In this document: piece by piece, positions 12,501 to 18,299 of the stretch | Position numbering within the stretch: position 1 is the first letter of the stretch | How the letters are laid out: every line of letters begins with the position of its first letter | Assembly: GCA_022826345.1 (NCBI GenBank) | Contig: JAJDVB010000184.1 | Location: 1 to 18,299, forward strand | Length of the DNA stretch: 18,299 bases | Direction: 5' to 3' | Origin: Alphaproteobacteria bacterium | GTDB taxonomy: Bacteria; Pseudomonadota; Alphaproteobacteria; UBA828 | Program-made: the position numbers and the translations under genes | Notes under the pieces: model-generated | What the model saw: only the letters and a program-made list of their open reading frames with translations | Database searches by the model: none | Told to the model about the DNA's origin: nothing

Positions 12501-13396
12501 GCAGCGTGCCCCGCGCGGCGACGGCCGTTCAGCACGTCGAGCACCGTGGTGCCGATGGCCGCCGGCGATTCCGTCACCGTGATGCCGGCGCTCCGCATCG
12601 CCTCGATCTTGTCTTGGGCGCCACCCTTGCCGCCCGAGATGATGGCGCCGGCGTGGCCCATGCGCCGGCCGGGTGGCGCCGTGAGCCCCGCAATGAAGCC
12701 GACGATAGGCTTGGCGAGCTTTTCGGCACGCACGAAGTCGGCGGCCTTCTCCTCCGCGCTGCCGCCGATCTCGCCAATCATGACGATGGCCTCGGTCTCG
12801 TCGTCGCGCGCGAAGAGGGCGAGGCAGTCGATGAAGTCAGTGCCGGCGACTGGATCGCCGCCGATGCCGATGCAGGTGGATTGTCCGAGGCCCACAGCGG
12901 TGGTCTGCCCCACCGCCTCGTAGGTCAGCGTGCCCGAGCGCGAGACGATGCCGACCCGCCCGCGCCGGTGGATGTGGCCCGGCATGATGCCGATCTTGCA
13001 TTCGTCCGGCGTGATGATGCCGGGGCAGTTGGGGCCGATGAGGCGGGTTCCCGAGCCGGCGAGCGCCCGCTTGACCCGCACCATGTCGAGCACCGGGATG
13101 CCCTCGGTGATGCAGACCACCAGCTCGATCCCGGCGTCGATGGCCTCCAGAATCGCATCCGCCGCGAAGGGCGCCGGCACGTATATCACCGAGGCATCGG
13201 CGCCGGTGGCGGCTCGGGCCTCGGCCACGGTGTCGAACACCGGCAGGTCGAGGTGGGTGCTGCCACCCTTGCCGGGGGTGACGCCGCCCACCATGCGCGT
13301 GCCGTAGGCGATTGCCTGCTCCGAGTGGAAGGTGCCCTGGGCGCCGGTGAGGCCCTGGCAGATCACCCGTGTGTCGCGATCGACGAGGACCGCCAT
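12497..13396 (-). CDS. sucD: Succinyl-CoA synthetase alpha subunit
   Basis: CoA-binding and phosphohistidine subunit of succinyl-CoA synthetase, 299 aa, converting succinyl-CoA, ADP (or GDP) and phosphate to succinate, ATP (or GTP) and CoA. The phosphorylated histidine is H248 in [16 protein letters not shown]. The N-terminal [20 protein letters not shown] (5-24) is the CoA-binding Rossmann start, and C124 in [10 protein letters not shown] is in the CoA site. The start is ATG at 13396, whose A is the last base of the sucC TGA (TGATG), giving a 1-nt overlap. A longer open frame reaching 14188 lies inside sucC and has no resemblance to the family, so it was set aside. The stop overlaps the sucA start by 4 nt. 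Length and motifs are normal. Confidence 0.96.
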
Positions 13397-14565
13397 CAGC
13401 CCGCTCGCCCTATTGCCTGGACCACCTTTGCCGCCGCATCGCCGAGGTCGTCGGCCGCGATCAGGTCGATCCCGGCGCCATCCAGGATCGCCTTGCCCTT
13501 CTCCACATTGGTGCCTTCGAGCCGGACGACAAGGGGGAGCTCCAGCGATACCTCCCGCGCGGCTGCGACGATGCCCTCTGCGATCACGTCGCAGCGCATG
13601 ATGCCCCCAAAAATGTTGACCAGGATACCGCGCACGTTGGTGTCCGAGAGGATGATCTTGAACGCCTCGGTGACCCGCTCGCGGGTGGCGCCGCCGCCGA
13701 CATCGAGGAAGTTGGCGGGCTCGACGCCGTGCAGCTTGATGATGTCCATGGTCGCCATGGCGAGGCCCGCGCCGTTCACCATGCAGCCGATGTTGCCGTC
13801 GAGCTTGACGTAGCTCAGCTCGTGCTCGCCGGCCGCGCGCTCCGCCGGGTCTTCCTCGTCCGGATCGCGCAGTTCGGCGATCTCCCGCTGCCGGTAGAGC
13901 GCGTTGTCGTCGATGCTCACCTTGGCATCGAGGGCGATGAGCGCGCCTTCGCTCGTCTCGATCAGGGGGTTGATCTCCACCAGGCTGGCATCGGTGCCGA
14001 GCACCGCATCGTAGACGGCGCGGGCGAGCCGGCCCGCTGCCTTCGACGCCTCCCCGGAGAGGCCGAGACCGAAGGCGAGGCTGCGTGCGTGGTGGGGCTG
14101 GAAGCCGCTCGCGGGATCGACCGGCACGGTGACGATCGCTTCCGGGGTTTCGGCCGCGACCGCCTCGATCTCGACGCCGCCCTCGCACGAGGCGATGAGC
14201 GCGACGCGCCCGCTTTCGCGGTCTACCACGGCGCCGAGGTAGTACTCGTGGGCGATATCGGCGCCTTCCTCCAGGTAGACCCGGCGCACCTCGCGCCCTG
14301 CCGGTCCGGTCTGGTGGGTGACGAGCACCCTGCCGAACATGGCGCGCGCCGCCGTGATCGCCTCGTCGCGGCCGGTGCAGACCTTGACCCCGCCGGCTTT
14401 GCCGCGCCCGCCGGCGTGAATCTGCGCCTTGACCACCCAGACGGGGCCGCCGAGCTCGTCGACGGCATCCTCGATACCATCCGGCGTGAGTACCGGCACG
14501 CCACGCGGCACCGGCACGCCGAAGCCTGCCAGCACCTGCTTGGCCTGATACTCGTGGAGGTTCAT
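13396..14565 (-). CDS. sucC: Succinyl-CoA synthetase beta subunit (ATP-grasp)
   Basis: Nucleotide-binding subunit of succinyl-CoA synthetase, 389 aa, the usual length. It opens with the family signature [20 protein letters not shown], and the ATP-grasp nucleotide loop [16 protein letters not shown] lies at 44-59. EINPLIET and [11 protein letters not shown] supply metal-binding acidic residues, and the C-terminal CoA-ligase domain contains [19 protein letters not shown] and [10 protein letters not shown]. Whether ATP or GTP is preferred cannot be read reliably. It is the first gene of the block running left to lpd and beyond; mdh, which often precedes sucC in Alphaproteobacteria, is absent here, and the next gene upstream is divergent. 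The ATG at 14565 is preceded by GGCGGGACGG, a mediocre ribosome site. Confidence 0.96.
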   Translation of the reverse strand: MNLHEYQAKQVLAGFGVPVPRGVPVLTPDGIEDAVDELGGPVWVVKAQIHAGGRGKAGGVKVCTGRDEAITAARAMFGRVLVTHQTGPAGREVRRVYLEEGADIAHEYYLGAVVDRESGRVALIASCEGGVEIEAVAAETPEAIVTVPVDPASGFQPHHARSLAFGLGLSGEASKAAGRLARAVYDAVLGTDASLVEINPLIETSEGALIALDAKVSIDDNALYRQREIAELRDPDEEDPAERAAGEHELSYVKLDGNIGCMVNGAGLAMATMDIIKLHGVEPANFLDVGGGATRERVTEAFKIILSDTNVRGILVNIFGGIMRCDVIAEGIVAAAREVSLELPLVVRLEGTNVEKGKAILDGAGIDLIAADDLGDAAAKVVQAIGRAG

Positions 14566-14859
14566 GGGGCCGTCCCGCCGCGCGAGGATCGAGGGCGCGC
14601 CCTTATAGCATTGCCCCGCCTGCCCCGGCTATCGCGACGGCCTGCGCGGAAGCGACCCGAATGGGAACCCTCTCCGGTCGTGGAGCGCCCCGCCGACACT
14701 TAATTCAGCGCAGGTTACCGTGGCGGGACGATTTCCGGTCCATTCAACCCTTCGAGCTTATGCCCCTGCATCACGCGATTTAGTTTTCGCTTTTCCTCAC
14801 GAATAAATTCATGTGTTTCACGTATGGTGATTTTATTTTTTCAAAACCCCTGTTTTATA

Positions 14860-14888
14860 TTGACGAATACACCAAGCTTTGCGATCTT
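14860..14888 (+). promoter_or_regulatory. Possible sigma-70-type promoter for the RpiR-type regulator gene
   Basis: TTGACG (14860-14865) matches five of six bases of the -35 consensus. At 17-bp spacing lies GATCTT (14883-14888), which matches the -10 consensus at only three positions. It sits in the AT-rich core about 190 bp upstream of the regulator ATG, which would leave a long leader containing the hairpin at 14960-14979. The -10 is weak, so this is a tentative call. Confidence 0.25.
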
Positions 14889-14959
14889 CGATGGAAGACT
14901 GGTGAACTTAAAGGGGACGAATGGCCGACGCGTTTCCGGCATCAACGAGGGGGTGCAAT

Positions 14960-14979
14960 CGCCGGATCGATATCCGGCG
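14960..14979. repeat. Perfect inverted repeat in the leader of the RpiR-type regulator gene
   Basis: CGCCGGAT (14960-14967) and ATCCGGCG (14972-14979) form a perfect 8-bp stem with a CGAT loop, about 97 bp before the regulator ATG. There is no T-run after it on either strand, so it is not an intrinsic terminator. It could be a binding site for the regulator itself or an RNA hairpin in its leader. Confidence 0.5.
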
Positions 14980-15075
14980 GTCGCCGAGCAGGAGACGCGT
15001 TGGGTGGTTGGCGATGTTGGAGCACCGGAGGTGAAACTCCATGCGGCTCGCTGACACGGTTATTTGGAGATAGCG

Positions 15076-15951
15076 ATGCGCGTGGAATTCGGCGAAGGGA
15101 TTGACATCCTGACACGGGCATATCCCAAGCTCAGTCGTCAGCTCAAGAAGTCTGCCGCCTATATTATGGAGCATCCGAGCGAGGTTGCCACGTTCTCCAT
15201 GCGCCAGTTGGCGGCGAGAGCAGGGGTGCCTCCAAGCACCATGAACCGGCTCGCCAAGGAGGTCGGCTTCCGCACTTACGACGAGTTTCGCGCGCTCTAC
15301 CGCAATAGTATCAATGATCAGGCGACGGGTTATTCTCTGCAGGGGGGCCAAGTACATGTGGTCGCCCGGGAAGACAAATTCGACCACGATCTCAATGCCT
15401 TTCAACAGGCGGCGCTGACCAATATCCATACCTTGTTCGACCACATCGATCGTGCGGCTCTGGAGCGGGCGGTGCAGGCGTTGACGGACGCGCGCACCGT
15501 CCTCGTGATCGGGCTTCTCACATCCGAGCCATCCGCCAACTACCTGCATCATGTGGCGGCCAAGGGGTTTCACAACTGGCATCTGCTGGTCCCCAAGAGC
15601 GCCGAGTACTTTCAACTGTTGGGGGCCCTGGCGCCCAGCGATGTCGTCATCTGCATCGCTGTGGAGCCTTGTGCGGCGGACTCCATCAAGGTTGCCCGGT
15701 GCGCTCGGGAGGCGGGTGCGCGGGTCATCGGCATCACCGACCGGCGCACGTCGCCCTTGGCTGCGAGTGCGGACGACATCCTGCTGATCTCTGTCCACAG
15801 CCCGAACATTTTTCCGTCCCGCGTCGGCGCCACCGCCCTCGTGGAAGTGCTGGTCGGTATGATCGCGGCGCGCGACGAACGCTCGGTCGCCGAGAACGTC
15901 GAGAATGCGGAACGTTCGCGCCGAACTATGGGTGAATATTGGGGCGAATGA
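15076..15951 (+). CDS. MurR/RpiR-family transcriptional regulator
   Basis: Predicted cytoplasmic DNA-binding regulator of 291 aa. The N-terminal HTH_6 domain (about 1-77) includes ATFSMRQLAARAGVPPSTMN with the recognition helix near VPPSTMNRLAKEVGF. The C-terminal SIS domain (about 128-265) includes TVLVIGLLTSEPSANYLHHV and VIGITDRRTSPLAASADDIL; SIS domains usually bind phosphosugars, but relatives sense other metabolites, so the effector is unknown. The start is ATG at 15076 with GGAG 6 nt upstream; an in-frame TTG at 15064 overlaps that ribosome site and is unlikely. Codon use seems less GC-biased than in the suc genes (for example CGCAATAGTATCAATGAT), which may hint at separate origin. It is divergent from sucC and followed on the same strand, after 160 bp, by a dioxygenase gene that it may control. 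It could also act on the suc promoter region. Confidence 0.88.
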   Translation: MRVEFGEGIDILTRAYPKLSRQLKKSAAYIMEHPSEVATFSMRQLAARAGVPPSTMNRLAKEVGFRTYDEFRALYRNSINDQATGYSLQGGQVHVVAREDKFDHDLNAFQQAALTNIHTLFDHIDRAALERAVQALTDARTVLVIGLLTSEPSANYLHHVAAKGFHNWHLLVPKSAEYFQLLGALAPSDVVICIAVEPCAADSIKVARCAREAGARVIGITDRRTSPLAASADDILLISVHSPNIFPSRVGATALVEVLVGMIAARDERSVAENVENAERSRRTMGEYWGE

Positions 15952-16066
15952 TCCGAAATTCGCGCGATCTGAACGCGCTAAGGTCCCGGATTAACTGGCT
16001 TGTTCGTTCCATTCCGCCACGTAATAGCAACACCATGCAAACCGCGACTGGCGGGGAACGCCGGCT

Positions 16067-16086
16067 CGTGACACCATGGTGGCACG
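16067..16086. promoter_or_regulatory. Near-perfect 20-bp inverted repeat upstream of the dioxygenase gene
   Basis: CGTG A CACCATGGTG G CACG (16067-16086) is a palindrome with 9 of 10 base pairs matching, the A/G pair being the only mismatch. It ends 25 bp before the dioxygenase ATG at 16112 and lies in the gap after the RpiR-type regulator gene. This is a plausible operator, or an RNA hairpin near the ribosome site. The symmetry is seen directly; its role is inference. Confidence 0.4.
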
Positions 16087-16111
16087 GCTCATTCGGACGA
16101 GAGGCGCCGCC

Positions 16112-17029
16112 ATGACCCCGGAGCAGGTGCTTGCCCATCGCCCCAAGGTGCTGACCGACGCGCAGCGGGAGGCGTACTTTCGCGACGGCTACCTGCTGCT
16201 GGAACGCTTCGTGCCGGAGGACTGGCTCGCCACGCTGCGGGACTTGAGCGAGCACTTCATCGATGAGAGCCGGAGCCGGACCGCTTCGGACGACAGGTTC
16301 GACCTGGAGCCCGATCATTGCGCGACGGCACCCCGGCTCAGGCGCCTGAACCAGCCGGTGGCGCAGCACCCCGACTATTGGCGCTTCGCGAGCGAGTCCT
16401 GTGTCACCGACCTGGCCGAGGACCTGCTCGGGCCCAACGTGATGTTCCACCACTCAAAGCTCAACTTCAAATGGTCGGGCGGCGGCGAGGAGGTGAAGTG
16501 GCACCAGGACATCCAGTACTGGCCCCACACCAACTACAGCGTGCTCACCATCGGCGTCTATCTGGAGGACGTGGACGAGACCATGGGGCCCATGGGCGTG
16601 ATCCCCGGCGCGCAGGAGGGCGAACTGTTCGACCTCTATGACGGGAACGACTGCTGGGCCGGCGCCATCAGCGAACAGGACCTCCCGCGGGTGCCGACGG
16701 AGAAGGCGGTCTATCTGCAAGGCCCGGCGGGCTCGGTGACGGTGCACCACTGCCGCATGATCCACGGCTCCAAGCCCAACGCCAATCCAGCGCGCTCGCG
16801 CCCGCTGCTGCTCAACGCCTTCTCGTCCGCCGACGCGCTGCCGGTGACGGCCTACAATTATCCCTCGACCCACAATGGGGAACTCGTTCGGGGCGAGCGC
16901 CCGCGCTGGATCCACTTCGACCCGAGGCCCTGCCTCCTGCCGCCGGACTGGTCGGGCGGCTACACCTCGATCTTCGCGCTGCAGCAGGGAGAGGAGCAGG
17001 AGCCCCAGGCCGCAGCCGCAGGCGGCTAA
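16112..17029 (+). CDS. PhyH-family Fe(II)/2-oxoglutarate-dependent dioxygenase
   Basis: Predicted cytoplasmic non-haem iron oxygenase of 305 aa in the phytanoyl-CoA dioxygenase family, which couples oxidation of a substrate to conversion of 2-oxoglutarate and O2 into succinate and CO2. The facial triad is H131 and D133 in KWHQDIQYW and H218 in RMIHGS, with R230 (SRPLL) placed to bind 2-oxoglutarate. The N-terminal LTDAQREAYFRDGYLLLERFVP is typical for the family. The substrate is not identifiable; the WHQD context is unlike the ectoine hydroxylase signature I recall. I chose ATG at 16112 because GAGAGG lies 7 nt upstream; the in-frame ATG at 16076 lies inside a palindrome and lacks a ribosome site. 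It follows the RpiR-type regulator on the same strand. Its stop is 3 bp from the convergent znuA-type gene. Confidence 0.88.
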   Translation: MTPEQVLAHRPKVLTDAQREAYFRDGYLLLERFVPEDWLATLRDLSEHFIDESRSRTASDDRFDLEPDHCATAPRLRRLNQPVAQHPDYWRFASESCVTDLAEDLLGPNVMFHHSKLNFKWSGGGEEVKWHQDIQYWPHTNYSVLTIGVYLEDVDETMGPMGVIPGAQEGELFDLYDGNDCWAGAISEQDLPRVPTEKAVYLQGPAGSVTVHHCRMIHGSKPNANPARSRPLLLNAFSSADALPVTAYNYPSTHNGELVRGERPRWIHFDPRPCLLPPDWSGGYTSIFALQQGEEQEPQAAAAGG

Positions 17030-17032
17030 GAC

Positions 17033-18079
17033 CTAAGCCCCGTCGTCCGGTGCGAGGCAGTTGCTAAACGATGCAGCCATGTTGCGGAGCAGCGTGAAGT
17101 AGAGCTCCGGCCCGTCCTCGACGGTGGCACCGATGGGATCCACGGTGCCGGACCTCACGTCGCTGCCTTCGATGACGGTGCGGACGAGCCGCTCGTCGAA
17201 CTGGGGCTCGTCGAACACGCAGACCACGCCGAGCGAGTGCAGCCTCTCGCGCAGCTCGGAGATGCGCCGGGCGCCGGGCGGGCGCTCGGGGCTGACGACC
17301 ACCGAGCCCGCGGCGGTAAGCCCGAAGCGATCCTCGAAATAGCGGTAGCCGTCGTGGAAGACGATGAACGGCACGCCGCGAGCCGGCGCTACCTCCTGGG
17401 CGATCTCCCCGGTCAGGTGGTCCAGGCGGTGGAGCAGGGCGTCGACGTTGGCCTCGTAGGTGGCGGCGTTGGCAGGATCGACGTCAGACAAGGCGCCGCC
17501 GATCGCGCGCGCCAAGGTCCAGCCGTTGATCGGATCGAGCCAGACGTGCAGGTCGAAGGCGCCGTGGTCGTCCATATCGCCGGCATGGTCATCATGCCCG
17601 TGGCCATGGCCATGATCGTCGTGATCCGCGTGATCGTCGTGGTCGTCCATGCCCCCGTGGCCGTGGCTGCTGTGGTCGTGGTCCTCGAAGGCGCCGCCCT
17701 CGCGCACCGTCCGGAGCACCAGACCTGGTGTATCGACGAGCTTGACCACCCGGGCGTTGCCGGCGAGCGCGTCCACCGGCCCGGCGAGTGCGGTTTCCAT
17801 CGTGTCGCCGACCATGAAGACGATATGGGCACCCTCCAGCGCAGCGGCGTCGGAGGGGCGCATGGTGAAGGTGTGCGGCGAGGAGTGGCCCCGGATGATC
17901 AGGTGCGGCTCGCCCACGCCCGCCATCACGGCGCTCACCAGCGAATGCACCGGCTTGATCGAGGCGACGACCTGCAAGTCGTCATCGGCCGTCGCGGGAG
18001 CAGCGGCCGCACTGCCGAGCAGCGCCGCTGCGGCGAGCGCAAGGGGGAGGCGTCGTGGTACGATGCGTGGACGATCCAT
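17033..18079 (-). CDS. znuA: Zinc ABC transporter periplasmic binding protein, ZnuA type
   Basis: High-affinity zinc-binding protein of the cluster A-I (ZnuA) family, 348 aa, delivering Zn2+ to a ZnuBC transporter not present in the window. A signal peptide covers about 1-31 (LPLALAAAALLGSAAAAPATA). Expected zinc ligands are H69 in SPHTFTMRPSD, H178 in DLHVWLDP and H242 in FHDGYRYFE. Between the first two lies a His/Asp-rich loop (about 133-172) made of HDH, HGHGHGH and DDHDDH repeats, the usual metal-capturing loop. C287 in CVFDEPQF and C341 likely form the family's disulfide. This motif set points to zinc rather than manganese. The ATG at 18079 has GGAG 8 nt upstream. The gene is convergent with the dioxygenase gene. 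Confidence 0.92.
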   Translation of the reverse strand: MDRPRIVPRRLPLALAAAALLGSAAAAPATADDDLQVVASIKPVHSLVSAVMAGVGEPHLIIRGHSSPHTFTMRPSDAAALEGAHIVFMVGDTMETALAGPVDALAGNARVVKLVDTPGLVLRTVREGGAFEDHDHSSHGHGGMDDHDDHADHDDHGHGHGHDDHAGDMDDHGAFDLHVWLDPINGWTLARAIGGALSDVDPANAATYEANVDALLHRLDHLTGEIAQEVAPARGVPFIVFHDGYRYFEDRFGLTAAGSVVVSPERPPGARRISELRERLHSLGVVCVFDEPQFDERLVRTVIEGSDVRSGTVDPIGATVEDGPELYFTLLRNMAASFSNCLAPDDGA

Positions 18080-18117
18080 GGTCGCGTCTCCGTCGATCAG
18101 GCGGGCATGGTTTGGAA

Positions 18118-18138
18118 GATGTTATAATGTAATGTTGC
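18118..18138 (-). promoter_or_regulatory. Possible Zur-type site upstream of znuA
   Basis: GATGTTATAATGTAATGTTGC lies about 39 bp upstream of the znuA start in a small AT-rich island. GTTAT at 18121-18125 and the AT-rich centre resemble one half of proteobacterial Zur boxes (TGTTATA-type), but the second half, GTAAT, departs from the ideal ATAAC at two positions. The location fits zinc-responsive repression; the motif match is only partial. Confidence 0.35.
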
Positions 18139-18299
18139 GCTTGTACACTGGCTCCCGGACGAGGAATGTGCGCTGTGGCGATTTTCGGGCGCGCGTCACT
18201 GATCTTTGGCAGCCGGATATCGACTGCCTGACCCCCACCGGGCGAGCAGAATGCAGCGATTTGGCGCGAGACCGGAACGTTACGGGTACATGATGACGC
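18139..18299. other. Right-edge segment upstream of znuA, no clear gene
   Basis: No recognisable protein or RNA gene is seen. ATGATG at 18290-18295 near the edge could be the start of a rightward gene, for example the divergent znuC or zur gene often found beside znuA, but only a few bases are visible and no clear ribosome site precedes it (GGAACG lies about 12 nt upstream). Confidence 0.3.

Larger units (their letters stand above)
14566..15075. other. 510-bp divergent intergenic region with AT-rich core
   Basis: This gap separates divergent sucC (minus) and the RpiR-type regulator (plus), so promoters for both should lie in it. About 14770-14890 is strikingly AT-rich for this GC-rich window, with T- and A-runs such as ATTTTATTTTTTCAAAA (about 14830-14846) and GAATAAATTC (14801-14810), a 4-bp inverted repeat with 2-bp spacer. 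About 14900-15060 returns to high GC and holds an 8-bp-stem hairpin (14960-14979), described separately. I found a reasonable sigma-70-like candidate only on the plus strand; a promoter for the suc operon must be here or just upstream but I could not place one. No convincing protein-coding gene is seen. Confidence 0.6.

Noticed and set aside
14921..15034. A 37-codon plus-strand open frame starting ATGGCCGACGCG with AAGGGG just upstream, in the regulator leader
   Set aside because: It is Arg-heavy and without family resemblance, as expected for chance reading of GC-rich sequence; part of it coincides with the hairpin. Only conservation or ribosome profiling could rescue it.
14824..15054. A 76-codon plus-strand open frame crossing the AT-rich core
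   Set aside because: No recognisable domain, no clear ribosome site, and its composition changes abruptly with the underlying base composition, so it looks like chance.

Overview
The window is GC-rich, densely packed bacterial DNA, most likely from an alphaproteobacterium that oxidises reduced sulfur. The gene order sucC-sucD-sucA-sucB-lpd in one tight cluster is typical of Alphaproteobacteria. The aprM-aprB-aprA arrangement is the one known from sulfur-oxidising bacteria that use a membrane-anchored APS reductase. The genus cannot be read from the sequence.

Layout, left to right. From 1 to 1539 (minus strand) lies aprMBA: the membrane anchor, the iron-sulfur beta subunit and the start of the FAD alpha subunit, which runs off the left edge. 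Its 113-bp upstream gap holds a perfect 14-bp palindrome over a possible promoter. From 1653 to 3059 (minus) is an exported di-haem cytochrome c peroxidase/MauG-family protein with an unusually long stretch between its two haem motifs. From 14565 down to 3172 (minus) runs one long co-directional block: sucC, sucD, sucA, sucB, lpd, then an acetone carboxylase alpha/HyuB-type protein and a class III aminotransferase. The junctions are overlaps of 1, 4, 4 and 8 nt or gaps of 25 and 28 nt, so a seven-gene operon is plausible. A 510-bp gap with an AT-rich core separates it from a divergent MurR/RpiR-type regulator (15076-15951, plus) and a PhyH-type iron/2-oxoglutarate dioxygenase (16112-17029, plus). 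A zinc-binding periplasmic protein of the ZnuA type (17033-18079, minus) converges on the dioxygenase gene with 3 bp between them. The last 220 bp are its upstream region.

How the genes may work together. AprMBA would oxidise sulfite to APS in the cytoplasm and pass electrons to the quinone pool. The suc-lpd genes encode the 2-oxoglutarate dehydrogenase complex and succinyl-CoA synthetase. The most unusual part is the pair at the end of the suc operon. The HyuB-type protein keeps the HxxD...H metal site of acetone carboxylase alpha subunits and ends in a four-cysteine zinc-ribbon-like domain, but no HyuA-type ATPase partner lies in the window. The aminotransferase resembles 2,2-dialkylglycine decarboxylase overall but lacks two of its hallmark active-site residues. 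Together they suggest an undescribed amine/ketone or amine/carboxylate route tied to the TCA cycle; this is inference. Rightward genes (regulator, dioxygenase, zinc uptake) show no clear link to the left part.
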